Shown here: piece after piece, positions 51,023 to 59,310 of the stretch
Layout: each line of letters starts with the position of its first letter
Numbering within the stretch: the first letter of the stretch is position 1
NCBI GenBank assembly: GCA_000218705.1
Contig: GL947594.1
Location: forward strand, 769,748 to 833,747
Reading direction: 5' to 3'
DNA length: 64,000 nt
Source: Prochlorococcus marinus bv. HNLC1
GTDB taxonomy: Bacteria; Cyanobacteriota; Cyanobacteriia; PCC-6307; Cyanobiaceae
Position numbers and translations under genes: made by a program
Notes under the pieces: generated by a model
Database searches by the model: none
Told to the model about the DNA's origin: nothing
Seen by the model: only the letters and a program-made list of their open reading frames with translations

Positions 51023-51727
51023 TTGTTTCCAATAGTGCAAGATCAATGGCTTAACATATTCTTATTAAATAAATTTGAATTTTCTTATTATTCGATTTTA
51101 TATTTTCTTAGTGGCTTTTTATTTCCAATAGTTGTTATAAATAATTCATTAAATAACTTCTTTGATTATAAATTTAGTTCTAATAAATATGAAAGTAATA
51201 AATTGAGATCTATAGGATATCTTGTTACTTTTACTCTTCTAATTCTATCAATATTGATAATTAGATATTTTATATTTTCAATAAATTATATTATTCCTCA
51301 AATAGATTTAAATAGTTATTTTGATATTAAATTAAAAATCTTACTTTTATTAATAGTAATGATACTTCTATTAATAAATAAAACTAAAAGAATTATAAAG
51401 AGATTATTTTTACTTAATTTTTTTATTATTTTCTTTATAAATTGGTCTACTTATTACCTGAACTTGCAAGGAATAGAGATTTTTATCAATAAATATATTT
51501 CTGATAACAATTACTATGATTTTAACAATCTCAATATATTAAATATATCTTACTTATTTATTCTTGAAATATTTTACTATTTATGGTCTTTCATAACTTA
51601 TCAAAATAATCTAAGTGATTGGTCAATTACAATTCCAAAAAGAGTTGATTTTATACCTCTCTCAAAAATTACTATTTTTTATTTGGGTGTATTAATTTAC
51701 TATTTAATATTTAAACGTATTAGTTAA
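51023..51727 (+). CDS. polytopic membrane protein of unknown function
   Basis: 234 residues from TTG 51023, with about seven hydrophobic segments and few charges. The hydrophobic frame actually extends further upstream (SKLSLISHISFIFIFLVPLFPIV). It would start at ATG 50957, but codon 4 of that ATG is TAA (50966-50968). So either a non-ATG start within 50969-51023 is used or the stop is an error or nonsense mutation. No family recognised. It is 80 bp after the FtsH homologue. Confidence 0.55.
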   Translation: MFPIVQDQWLNIFLLNKFEFSYYSILYFLSGFLFPIVVINNSLNNFFDYKFSSNKYESNKLRSIGYLVTFTLLILSILIIRYFIFSINYIIPQIDLNSYFDIKLKILLLLIVMILLLINKTKRIIKRLFLLNFFIIFFINWSTYYLNLQGIEIFINKYISDNNYYDFNNLNILNISYLFILEIFYYLWSFITYQNNLSDWSITIPKRVDFIPLSKITIFYLGVLIYYLIFKRIS

Positions 51728-51741
51728 TAAATTTAAACTAT

Positions 51742-52338
51742 TTATAAGGCTGAAAAATACTCTTTACTTCCCTTTGGATCTTCTAACATAGTTTTCTCTC
51801 CTGGAGTCCAATTAGCTGGACAAACCTCATCAGGATTATTAGCAACATATTGATAACCTTGTAATATTCTTAGGGTCTCATCTACATTTCTACCAACTGG
51901 TGCTTTATTAACTGTTGTATGCATAACTACACCTTCAGGATTAATTAGAAATAAGCCTCTATCAGCTTCTCCATCATCATTTAAGACATTATATGCTTGT
52001 GCTATTTCTCTTTTTAAATCAGATACTAGTGGATAGTTAATATCCCCAATTCCTCCTTCATTTCTTGGGGTTTGAATCCAGGCTAAATGGCAATGCTTAC
52101 TATCTACAGAAACCCCTAATATTTCAGTATTAATAGAAGAGAAATCTGAATATCTATCACTAAATGCAGTAATCTCAGTAGGACAGACAAATGTAAAATC
52201 TAATGGATAAAAAAATAAAACAACCCATTTTCCACGAAGACTTGATAGCGTAATATCTTTAAATTCTTGATCATAAACAGCTGTAGCTGTAAAATCTGGA
52301 GCTTCTTGACCTACTCTTAAACTTCCATTAGTTGTCAT
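51742..52338 (-). CDS. 2-Cys peroxiredoxin
   Basis: 198 residues. The peroxidatic Cys is in [15 protein letters not shown] and the resolving Cys in [24 protein letters not shown] is the strongly conserved stretch. It reduces H2O2 and organic peroxides, using thioredoxin or NTRC. In marine picocyanobacteria it supports protection against photosynthetic peroxide. Complete, no break. Confidence 0.96.
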   Translation of the reverse strand: MTTNGSLRVGQEAPDFTATAVYDQEFKDITLSSLRGKWVVLFFYPLDFTFVCPTEITAFSDRYSDFSSINTEILGVSVDSKHCHLAWIQTPRNEGGIGDINYPLVSDLKREIAQAYNVLNDDGEADRGLFLINPEGVVMHTTVNKAPVGRNVDETLRILQGYQYVANNPDEVCPANWTPGEKTMLEDPKGSKEYFSAL

Positions 52339-52443
52339 AATTCTTTATGTCCTAAATAAATAATGTTTTGTAGTAATAAACCACAAGTTTTATTATAATT
52401 TTAAAATTATTCAATTAGCAAGTTATTTATCAAATTTATTTTT

Positions 52444-52560
52444 ATGAAATGGCATCAATCCTTTACAAAAAAATTTACAATTATGAATTACTCCAAATTA
52501 CTTAGAAATTTGAAGAAAGAATTGGTTAAATATCCCATTAAGAGGGACAAAAATAAATAA
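52444..52560 (+). CDS. 38-residue basic hypothetical peptide
   Basis: ATG 52444 to TAA 52558-52560. Strongly basic (MKWHQSFTKKFTIMNYSK, then LKKELVKYPIKRDKNK). No family recognised and no clear ribosome-binding site. It may be an artefact of low-complexity sequence. Other bases of this 350-bp gap hold nothing convincing. Confidence 0.33.
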   Translation: MKWHQSFTKKFTIMNYSKLLRNLKKELVKYPIKRDKNK

Positions 52561-52692
52561 CTTTTTTATTAAAATTTTTTATATTATTAAAGGGATATTT
52601 AGCAAAATTCTTATTAAATTAATTTTTGTAGTATTGAAATTGATTTAGATATTTATAAATAAAAATAAATTTAATTATTAATTATTTAAAAA

Positions 52693-52911
52693 TTAATTTA
52701 TTTTCTTTTTAATAGATCTACAAAAGTTTTCTAGTCTTTCAGTTCTAGTAAGATCAGGTAATGTCCAGATTTCTTCGTTTCCACTAAACGAATCATCAAT
52801 CCATTCTTTTAATTCATTTTTAATAGAGTTCATTTCATTATCTGAAGTATTCAATTTCTTAGAATAAAATTTTTTTATTACTTGTAAGTTCTTCTTTATA
52901 ATTTCTCTCAT
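52693..52911 (-). CDS. hypothetical protein (72 aa)
   Basis: 72 residues, soluble, mostly helical: a basic N-terminal half (MREIIKKNLQVIKKFYSKKL) and an acidic middle (ELKEWIDDSFSGNEEIWTLPDLTRTERLENFCRSIKK). Unrecognised. Good start codon and codon usage like the neighbours. Confidence 0.55.
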   Translation of the reverse strand: MREIIKKNLQVIKKFYSKKLNTSDNEMNSIKNELKEWIDDSFSGNEEIWTLPDLTRTERLENFCRSIKKKIN

Positions 52912-52973
52912 TATTCACTTCTATTTTTAACTAATCTAACATTTAGGGGGATTGATATTTTAATTTTATAATT

Positions 52974-53144
52974 TTAAGTGTTTTGAACCACATGAAAAAG
53001 TCCAAATGAATAACCACCTATTAAAATCCAACCAAGAATACTTGATATTATAGTTGACCTCCTATTATGTCTTCTAAGAGCTTTCTCAATCATTTCTTGA
53101 GCAACATCTTTTGAAATGTATTGCTCAGAAGTTTCTTTTTTCAT
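52974..53144 (-). CDS. 56-residue single-pass membrane protein
   Basis: ATG 53144 to TAA 52974-52976. MKKETSEQYISKDVAQEMIEKALRRHNRR is an amphipathic, basic helix; then one membrane helix (STIISSILGWILIGGYSFGLFHVV). The layout suggests a small inner-membrane or thylakoid protein. Unrecognised. Confidence 0.58.
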   Translation of the reverse strand: MKKETSEQYISKDVAQEMIEKALRRHNRRSTIISSILGWILIGGYSFGLFHVVQNT

Positions 53145-53314
53145 TTTTCTAAATTTATGTTACTAAATATTAAGAGAAAATTTCTTATTTTGAGGCTTTG
53201 ATGAATTCAGGGTTGGTCTAAATATTAGACACTTTTTATAAAATATAAATAATGTAGTATTTATATAATTTTTTTCGATATATTTATTATAAATTATTTC
53301 ATCAAATAAATTGA

Positions 53315-53479
53315 ATGGATATCAATAAGAATATTGATGTATTAAATACATTTTTTATCTTTAAAAGGTTTACAAAGAATCAAAGAATCGAGGCTGCAAA
53401 TATAGCTAAGGTATCAAAAAACCTTGAAGAATTAAAAGAGAATTTAAAATGGGACTATAAATACAAGAATATAAAATAA
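53315..53479 (+). CDS. 54-residue hypothetical protein
   Basis: ATG 53315 to TAA 53477-53479. Basic and helical (FFIFKRFTKNQRIEAANIAKVSKNLEELKENLKW). No family recognised. It points the same way as the next two small genes. Confidence 0.48.
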   Translation: MDINKNIDVLNTFFIFKRFTKNQRIEAANIAKVSKNLEELKENLKWDYKYKNIK

Positions 53480-53540
53480 ACCTTAAGGAAATGAAGTATC
53501 TAAATAGTTTGAATAAAATTTATATAGTTAAAATTAAGTA

Positions 53541-53687
53541 GTGAATTTACATAAACAAAAAATTATAAAGGACTTTGAAAAAACTTATAATAGAAAAAAT
53601 GACTGTTCTATAAATAAAGCTAGCAATGAAATTATGTTGCATAGAATAAGCGTAGGAAAGGAAATTGAATTTCCTTTTTGCTCTTGA
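53541..53687 (+). CDS. 48-residue hypothetical peptide, GTG start
   Basis: GTG 53541 to TGA 53685-53687. Mixed charged sequence (MNLHKQKIIKDFEKTYNRKND) with Cys near both the middle and the end (FPFCS). The last codons overlap a perfect 8-bp hairpin with a T tract at 53657-53679, which looks like a terminator. The true coding end is therefore uncertain. Confidence 0.33.
   Translation: MNLHKQKIIKDFEKTYNRKNDCSINKASNEIMLHRISVGKEIEFPFCS
53657..53679 (+). terminator. probable rho-independent terminator
   Basis: AAAGGAAA (53657-53664), loop TTGAA, TTTCCTTT (53670-53677), continuing into a T tract to 53679. Perfect 8-bp stem. It lies inside the last codons of the small 48-residue frame. Confidence 0.55.
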
Positions 53688-53836
53688 AAGTAAAGATTAG
53701 CTGTTTTATTTATTAATATCATTAAATGTTATTTTTTTGTTATTTAATGACTCATTAAGGAAACTTTAAAATTTTATTAAAATATACTCAAATAATTCAA
53801 AGTCATTTATTTTAGCTATAGATAAAAAAAGAAAAA

Positions 53837-54007
53837 ATGAGTGGAGATAATTTACACGGTAAACAACCTATAAAATTTTATTCTGAAGAATTAACCATTA
53901 CAAAACTACTACTGATTAAGAAACATTTTAATTTTAAATATGAAAGTAAATCACTAGTAAATTCTGAGCAAAATTATTTTGAATTAAAAAAACTTCTTGC
54001 TGACTAG
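53837..54007 (+). CDS. 56-residue hypothetical protein
   Basis: ATG 53837 to TAG 54005-54007. MSGDNLHGKQPIKFYSEELT, then TKLLLIKKHFNFKYESKS and a C-terminal acidic and Leu-rich helix (YFELKKLLAD). Polar, no membrane segment. Unrecognised. It faces the convergent 50-residue gene 13 bp away. Confidence 0.5.
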   Translation: MSGDNLHGKQPIKFYSEELTITKLLLIKKHFNFKYESKSLVNSEQNYFELKKLLAD

Positions 54008-54020
54008 AATTCTTTTTAAT

Positions 54021-54173
54021 TTAATTATTCTCATTAAAAATATTTGTTATTTTTAATCTTTTTAATACGTTTTCTTCTTCCCAAATTAAACCTATCTCAT
54101 CTTTTCTTATTGGTTTGGCTTCGTAGGCTAAAAACCAAAGTAAAAAGGCAAATGGTAGAGCTATAAGTTCCAT
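54021..54173 (-). CDS. 50-residue membrane-anchored protein
   Basis: ATG 54173 to TAA 54021-54023. MELIALPFAFLLWFLAYEAK is a short N-terminal hydrophobic segment; then a polar, charged part (PIRKDEIGLIWEEENVLKRLKITNIF). Unrecognised. It is divergent from the ribbon-helix-helix gene, so it may be influenced by the palindromes between them. Confidence 0.52.
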   Translation of the reverse strand: MELIALPFAFLLWFLAYEAKPIRKDEIGLIWEEENVLKRLKITNIFNENN

Positions 54174-54197
54174 TCTATTTTATTGACATAAATCTAA

Positions 54198-54234
54198 TAT
54201 AGTGCAACACTATAAATATGCAAGTGCTACACTT
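54198..54234. promoter_or_regulatory. paired palindromes, probable operator of RHH regulator
   Basis: Two palindromes of the same design lie just before the regulator ATG: TATAGTG-CAA-CACTATA at 54198-54214 (7-bp arms, perfect) and AAGTG-CTA-CACTT at 54222-54234 (5-bp arms, perfect). They share AGTG-N3-CAC(T) and are 22 bp apart centre to centre, about two helical turns. That is what a dimeric ribbon-helix-helix protein bound side by side would need. A T tract follows the second, so it could instead be a terminator. Confidence 0.5.
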
Positions 54235-54246
54235 TTTTTTGTATTT

Positions 54247-54525
54247 ATGCCTTCCCAAAGAAAGAGAATTGGCTTTCTACCCACAGCTGAAGTACAAGAA
54301 ATTATAAATAAAATTTGTGCCTCAGAGAATATAAGTCAGTCAAAAGTAACAGGGATATTAGTTAAAGAAGCAATTAATGCAAGGAATTTAAGAAAAATTA
54401 ACCAAGATCCTAACGATGTTAGTGGAAATACTAGTGATAATGAATTTAATTTAGTTAAGGAATTTCTTGAATATAAAAGATTTAAAATAATGCTTAAGAA
54501 GGCAATATCAGAAGAAGTAAAATAG
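54247..54525 (+). CDS. ribbon-helix-helix (CopG/MetJ-type) DNA-binding protein
   Basis: I start at ATG 54247 (92 residues); the frame is open to 54202, but the upstream part crosses the palindromes. MPSQRKRIGFLPTAEVQEIINKICASENISQSKVTGILVKEAINARN reads as an RHH domain: a beta-strand (KRIGFLPTAEV), helix A, the turn and helix B. The C-terminal half is acidic and helical (NEFNLVKEFLEYKRFKIMLKKAISEEV). Likely a small autoregulated repressor. No toxin partner is found, so toxin-antitoxin is not supported. Confidence 0.62.
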   Translation: MPSQRKRIGFLPTAEVQEIINKICASENISQSKVTGILVKEAINARNLRKINQDPNDVSGNTSDNEFNLVKEFLEYKRFKIMLKKAISEEVK

Positions 54526-54526
54526 T

Positions 54527-54568
54527 GTCACAAATTTCTTTATATATATAAATTAGTGTGACTCTTTT
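54527..54568 (+). terminator. terminator of RHH gene
   Basis: GTCACA-AATTT (54527-54537), a 12-base loop, then AAATT-ag-TGTGAC (54550-54562) form an 11-bp stem with a 2-base bulge, followed by TCTTTT. It starts just after the stop. Its arms also contain AGTGTCAC and TAGTGTGAC, echoing the AGTG/CACT words of the upstream palindromes. Confidence 0.55.
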
Positions 54569-54782
54569 ATGTATTGCCTATTTGTCTTATTTAAATTAAC
54601 TATATTCAGAAGAGAAAATAATTATTTCTTTAGTACCTTAGTAATCTCAAAACAAATTTAGCATTAAGAGATATAAATGTATAAAATTGGCGTGCTCTAA
54701 TATACTTTATTGTATTTTCTTAAGATAATAGATTGGCAATATTATAAAAATATATTTATATAAAAATAGTGATTTTTCTATT
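54569..54782. other. intergenic region, no feature seen
   Basis: About 215 bp of AT-rich sequence after the RHH terminator. I see no convincing reading frame or stable hairpin. Confidence 0.3.
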
Positions 54783-54905
54783 ATGAAATTTTCCTTAGAT
54801 AGATTCCTATGTTGGTTATTGATACGTTCTGTAGAAACATATTATGGAGACTCTTTAAAAGATTTAGTTATAACTGATAAATTCGATAATGAAATAATGT
54901 ATTAA
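54783..54905 (+). CDS. 40-residue hypothetical peptide
   Basis: ATG 54783 to TAA 54903-54905. MKFSLDRFLCWLLIRSVETYYGDSLKDLVI followed by an acidic end. No domain recognised. It lies 24 bp from the 3' end of the tRNA-Met gene, on the opposite strand. Confidence 0.4.
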   Translation: MKFSLDRFLCWLLIRSVETYYGDSLKDLVITDKFDNEIMY

Positions 54906-54928
54906 TTAATAATAAAATTTTATTTAAA

Positions 54929-55002
<74 letters not shown>

Positions 55003-55030
55003 CTATTAATAATATAAATCATCGACAGTA

Positions 55031-55512
55031 TCATTTATGAGATATTTTATTTATTTGTTTATGTGCCTCATATAAAGCTATGCCACATGCTACTGATAGA
55101 TTTAAACTTCTTACACCAATATTGTTATTTAAATCTGACGCTTTATTAGGCATATATATAGATACTAATGCTTCGCTTTTCTCTATTATTTATCTGGAAG
55201 TCCATTATCCTCTCTCCCAAACAAGAGAACATCGTTCTTTTGAAATTTAAAATCACGAAGATAGATACCATTTTTCTTACTAAATGATATTAACCTATTA
55301 TTTCTTTTAGCTTTTTTAAATACATCAAAATCTGGATAATTAACAATATTCATTAAATGCCAATAATCCAAACCTGCTCTTTTAAGATATTTATCGTCTA
55401 ACTTAAAGCCCAATGGCTCTATTAAATTAAGGGTTATATTAAATGCTGCACATGTTCTAGCTATACTTCCAGTGTTTTGAGGTATACGTGGTTCAAATAA
55501 AGATATTTCCAA
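55031..55512 (-). CDS. trmL: tRNA (cytidine(34)-2'-O)-methyltransferase (TrmL), frameshifted
   Basis: SPOUT-family enzyme modifying the wobble base. MEISLFEPRIPQNTGSIARTCAAFN is the expected start, and VLLFGREDNGLPDK carries the conserved GxExxGLP. The frame then stops at 55186. Two codons further, IIEKSEALVSIYMPNK, VRSLNLSVACGIALYEAHKQ (motif 3) resumes in another frame and ends at 55031. One missing A in gatAAAtaatag accounts for the break. The restored length is about 160 residues. Confidence 0.9.
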
Positions 55513-55514
55513 TA

Positions 55515-56042
55515 TTATTTAGGTATCTCAAAAAACATATTATCTAATTTTATTGCTTTACCATTGATTGTTATCCAATTTTCTTTGGAAATCTTTGTAA
55601 TTTCCTTCAGACAAACTCCTAATCGATCAGTGTAAAGATTTCCAATCTCATATTCAGACATTAATCCCCAGCCAGTTTGTTCTCCAACTATTATTATTTT
55701 GCTTTTATATGATTCTAAATAATACAAAAGATTATTTAAACAATTTTTCCACTCATCCTCTTTTATTTTTAAGCTATTAACAATAAATCCGCCCAAGGAA
55801 TCAATAAGTAAAATACCCTTATCTACTTTAATAATTGGAATTAAGTTTTCAGTTTCTATTAGTTTCCAGCTTTTAGGCCTTCTTAATTGATGAATTTTAA
55901 TTTTTTCCTTCCATAATTTATCTTCTGGACGATTTTCAGATAAAGCAATATATGTTACATCTTTTTCTTTACTTGCCAAATATTCTGCAAATTCACTTTT
56001 ACCACTTTTGACACCACCACTTACTAAAATTATATGACTCAT
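55515..56042 (-). CDS. cobU: adenosylcobinamide kinase/guanylyltransferase (CobU/CobP)
   Basis: 175 residues. P-loop ILVSGGVKSGKSEFAEYLA; then YIALSENRPEDKLWKEKIKIHQLRRPKSWKLIE, with the active-site His; and VGEQTGWGLMSEYEIGNLYTDRLG. It phosphorylates and guanylylates the cobinamide side chain in cobamide nucleotide-loop assembly. Prochlorococcus makes pseudocobalamin, so the gene fits. It ends 2 bp before trmL, suggesting co-transcription. Confidence 0.93.
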   Translation of the reverse strand: MSHIILVSGGVKSGKSEFAEYLASKEKDVTYIALSENRPEDKLWKEKIKIHQLRRPKSWKLIETENLIPIIKVDKGILLIDSLGGFIVNSLKIKEDEWKNCLNNLLYYLESYKSKIIIVGEQTGWGLMSEYEIGNLYTDRLGVCLKEITKISKENWITINGKAIKLDNMFFEIPK

Positions 56043-56057
56043 TAAAATGCTTTTTCA

Positions 56058-56375
56058 TTAATTTGTGCTAGATCTTGAAAAATACCAAGTAGCTAAAGGT
56101 ACAATTGAAGCAATAAGTAATAAGGCAATAACAATATAAGTTGCTGTTGAAGAAGATTCCATATCAGTGGTTCTCATCACATTAAAATTTGGATCTACAA
56201 CAGGATTATCAATCGCTGATGGTTGACTTTTTTCGTAATTAATTGTTTTTTGTTGTGATACTAAAAAGTTATCAAAAAGTGATGAAGAACTTAAAGCAAA
56301 ACTTTGTAAAGGAGCGAAAGTTAAAAAAATTATTATAGAAAAAATGGAGAATGTTTTATTAAGGAACTTTTTCAT
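56058..56375 (-). CDS. secreted/membrane small protein (105 aa)
   Basis: I start at ATG 56375 (MKKFLNKTFSIFSIIIFLTFAPLQSFALS), a signal peptide of about 31 residues; an ATG at 56393 is also in frame. The mature part is Ser/Asn-rich and ends with one membrane helix (TATYIVIALLLIASIVPLATWYF). A polar region (SQPSAIDNPVVDPNFNV) lies between. Looks like a lumen-exposed single-pass protein conserved in marine picocyanobacteria. Function unknown. It lies 15 bp upstream of cobU. Confidence 0.65.
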   Translation of the reverse strand: MKKFLNKTFSIFSIIIFLTFAPLQSFALSSSSLFDNFLVSQQKTINYEKSQPSAIDNPVVDPNFNVMRTTDMESSSTATYIVIALLLIASIVPLATWYFSRSSTN

Positions 56376-56485
56376 TTCATAAATTAAAACCATGTATATA
56401 TTAAAACTATTATTGTAAGTTTTGTGGCATTTAAATTAAATAAAATGAATTTAATAGTCTTAAAATTTTTTAATTAAATAATTTT

Positions 56486-57112
56486 ATGAACTTTAATGGT
56501 AAAAATTTAATATTCATAGGATCAATTCTTTTCTGTCTGCAATTAATAAATTTTGTTTCTATTAATCAAATAAATCCTGAGATTGAAAGAGCTCAAGTAT
56601 TAGCGGCAATATCTTCAATAATAATAATGTTAATTGGTTTTTTGTTTCAAAGAATTTCTCCTGTTTCTGGAGAGAAAGTTGCCTTAAAAGGAGAAAATGC
56701 TTTTATTTATGATCCATCTATTCCTAAGGATTTACTTAATGAATTAGCTTGGGGTTCTGAAGCAGTTCTAACATCTACTGCTGCAGCAACAATCTTAATA
56801 AGTAATAAAGGGAAAAATATTCTTAAGAGAGGTATAGTTTCTAAAAAAGATTTTGCTCCTAAAGATATATGTTTAAGATGTTTGAAAGAAAATAAGTTTA
56901 TCTCACTTGTAAATACTAAGTTCTATCCAGGGAGTGAGGAATTTGATGATTTTTGTAAAGATATTCCATCAGTATTAGTTATACCTGTAAACAAACAATG
57001 TTTTATTTTAGTTGGGGGTTGGTCTTCTAGATGTTTTACAAAATCAGATGAAAAATGGATTATAAATTGGTCAAAAAAACTTCAAGTACTATTTAATGAA
57101 AATAATTTCTAA
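56486..57112 (+). CDS. cofactor assembly of complex C subunit B (CCB2/CCB4-like)
   Basis: 208 residues. Two N-terminal membrane helices (IFIGSILFCLQLINF and LAAISSIIIMLIGFLF) flank RAQVL; then a soluble domain (LAWGSEAVLTSTAAATILI, VLVIPVNKQCFILVGGWSSRCFTKSDEKWI). This is the DUF2930/CCB2-CCB4 family that in chloroplasts inserts heme c(i) into cytochrome b6. Its cyanobacterial function is inferred by homology. Convergent with lptC, overlapping by 4 bp. Confidence 0.82.
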   Translation: MNFNGKNLIFIGSILFCLQLINFVSINQINPEIERAQVLAAISSIIIMLIGFLFQRISPVSGEKVALKGENAFIYDPSIPKDLLNELAWGSEAVLTSTAAATILISNKGKNILKRGIVSKKDFAPKDICLRCLKENKFISLVNTKFYPGSEEFDDFCKDIPSVLVIPVNKQCFILVGGWSSRCFTKSDEKWIINWSKKLQVLFNENNF

Positions 57113-57735
57113 AAAATTAACTTTGATTTAACTTTATCATTCTTTGATTTAAAGATAACATCCTTAGTCGAAATATTATAGTATGCATTTTCTGAACTTA
57201 TATTATATTTTCTTATACCTTCTTCATCTTTATAATTATATTTAATAGGATTATAAAACAATATAATATCATCTTTTTTATCAAACAAAGCTTTACTAGA
57301 ACTTAAATTAATAATATTATTTACTAGTGATACTTCACCTTCTAATATAAATTCAGATTTATCAATATCCCAAAATAAGTTATTAGATTTTATTATAGTT
57401 TTATTATTATTAAAATCATTAATCTCTACATTTCCTTTTAACTCCAGAAATTTGTTATTAAGTAACTTTGCACTATCAGAATTTACATTATATTTAACAT
57501 TCTCCTTATCAAAAAATTTAATATTAGTTTTATTTAGTAAATAAGATTGATCTGTTTGATTAAATACTGAATATGGAGTCTCTAACATATATAATTTACT
57601 TCCATTTTTAGAATAATGATTTAAATTAAAATCCTCAATTATTAGAACTGATTTATTTACTTTTTTTGTACTTACATTACAACTAGATATAAAAAGGGAA
57701 GATAAAATACAAATTAAATAAAAGATTCTATTCAT
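57109..57735 (-). CDS. LptC-like lipopolysaccharide export protein
   Basis: 208 residues. MNRIFYLICILSSLFISSCNVS has a lipobox (FISSC), so it is probably a lipoprotein. The remainder is a series of short beta-strands (SKLYMLETPYSVFNQTD, KLLNNKFLELKGNVEINDFNNNKTIIKSNNLFW) as in LptC/OstA-like jellyrolls. LptC bridges LPS from the ABC complex to LptA in the periplasm. It overlaps the end of metG by 8 bp. Confidence 0.82.
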   Translation of the reverse strand: MNRIFYLICILSSLFISSCNVSTKKVNKSVLIIEDFNLNHYSKNGSKLYMLETPYSVFNQTDQSYLLNKTNIKFFDKENVKYNVNSDSAKLLNNKFLELKGNVEINDFNNNKTIIKSNNLFWDIDKSEFILEGEVSLVNNIINLSSSKALFDKKDDIILFYNPIKYNYKDEEGIRKYNISSENAYYNISTKDVIFKSKNDKVKSKLIF

Positions 57736-59277
57736 AATCTAATTTATTAATAATAGGAATGGGTTTTTGCAATTTATTTGATTCTGGTAATAAGCCCCAC
57801 TTTAAGCTTTCTTCCCAATCTTTATTCGCAATATCATTTTCTCCTAATTGATTCAAAATTTTATTAGAAAATTCAGGCAATATAGGTTTTATGAGAGTAC
57901 CAATAATTCTTGTAGCTTCAAGAACATTATAAATAATTAACTTAACTTCATTAATATTATTATCGTCTTTAATTAATGACCAAGGTTCTTTTTTATTAAG
58001 ATATAAGTTTACATTAGTAGCAAAGTTTAATATTTCATTAGAAGCTTTATCAATTTTATAATTATCAAAATAATTTAAATAATTTTTTATAGAATTATTG
58101 GCTAATGTAATGATTTCATTATTATTTTTCTCACTAATAGATGGTGTTTGATTGTTAAACCACTTACGAGACATTGAAGTAGTTCTATTTAATAAATTTC
58201 CAATTGTATTTGCTAAATCATTATTAATGATGTCTACAAATCTCCTATCTTGAAAGTCTCCATCACTTCCTAAGGATATATCTTTGAGTAAATACCACCT
58301 TACTGATTCCTCACCATATTTATTGAGTAAGATCTCAGGATCTAATACATTTCCTAAACTTTTACCCATTTTTTGACCTTCTCTTGTTAAGAATCCATGC
58401 CCTAATATTTTTTTAGGAGGTTTCATTCCAGCAGAGATAAGCATTGCTGGCCAATAGATTGCATGAAATCTAAGAATATCCTTACCAATGATATGAAGAT
58501 TTGCTGGCCATCCAGATTTTATTGATAAATCTAAGGAATATTTTTATCCCCTGATGAAATTGCACTTACGTACCCAAGGAGTGCATCGAACCATACATAA
58601 AATGTATGATTTAAGTGATCAGGCACCCTAATTCCCCAATCTAAATTAGTTCTAGAAATTGAGAAATCTTTTAAACCTTTGGAAACAAAATTAATAATTT
58701 CATTTCTTCTCTCTTTAGGTTCAATAAATTCTGGGTCTTGAATCAGTTCCTCGATAGCATCCTGATATTTAGACAGCCGAAAAAATAAATTAGTCTCATT
58801 TTTCCACTCTAGATTCTTTTTATGAATAGGACACTTATATGATGGTGAATTATCTGGATTATCTTTAAACTCTTCACAACCAACACAGTACCAACCTTTC
58901 TGCTCCCCCATATAAATATCATTTGATGCTTTTACTTTTTCGTAAAATTCATATACTACTTTTTCATGTTCTTGTGATGTAGTTCTAATAAATTTATTAA
59001 ATGAGATATTCCATTCAAGCCAATTATTTTTAAAAATATCAGAAATCTTATCACAGTGTTCCTTTGGCGAGACACCATTATTAAGAGCAGTTCTTTGAAT
59101 TTTTAAACCATGTTCATCAACTCCTGTTATAAAAATAACTTTTTCTCCTCTTAATCTTTTATATCGTGCTATTGAATCACAAATAATTGTTGTATAAACA
59201 CTACCCAAATGAGGTTTATCATTTACATAATATAAAGGAGTAGTTATGATAAAAGTCATCAATTTATTTTTATTCAT
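57728..59277 (-). CDS. metG: methionyl-tRNA synthetase (MetG), frameshifted
   Basis: Class I synthetase. The HIGH-like motif is PHLGSVYTT; the connective zinc segment has CVGCEEF and CPIH. The frame stops at 58531 after AISSGDKNIP. It resumes in another frame as LDLSIKSGWPANLHIIGKDILRF, then HAIYWPAMLISAGM. The KMSKS loop is QKMGKSLGNV, and the anticodon domain ends at 57728. One base missing around ccttag (58543) explains the break. The restored length is 516 residues. Being essential, it is probably intact in the cell. Confidence 0.95.
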
Positions 59278-59310
59278 ATTAACAAATTATTAATTCAAAA
59301 TAATCCTAAA

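Noticed and set aside
54247..54525. Toxin-antitoxin pair built on the RHH gene
   Set aside because: No toxin-like partner follows; the neighbour is a terminator and an empty gap.
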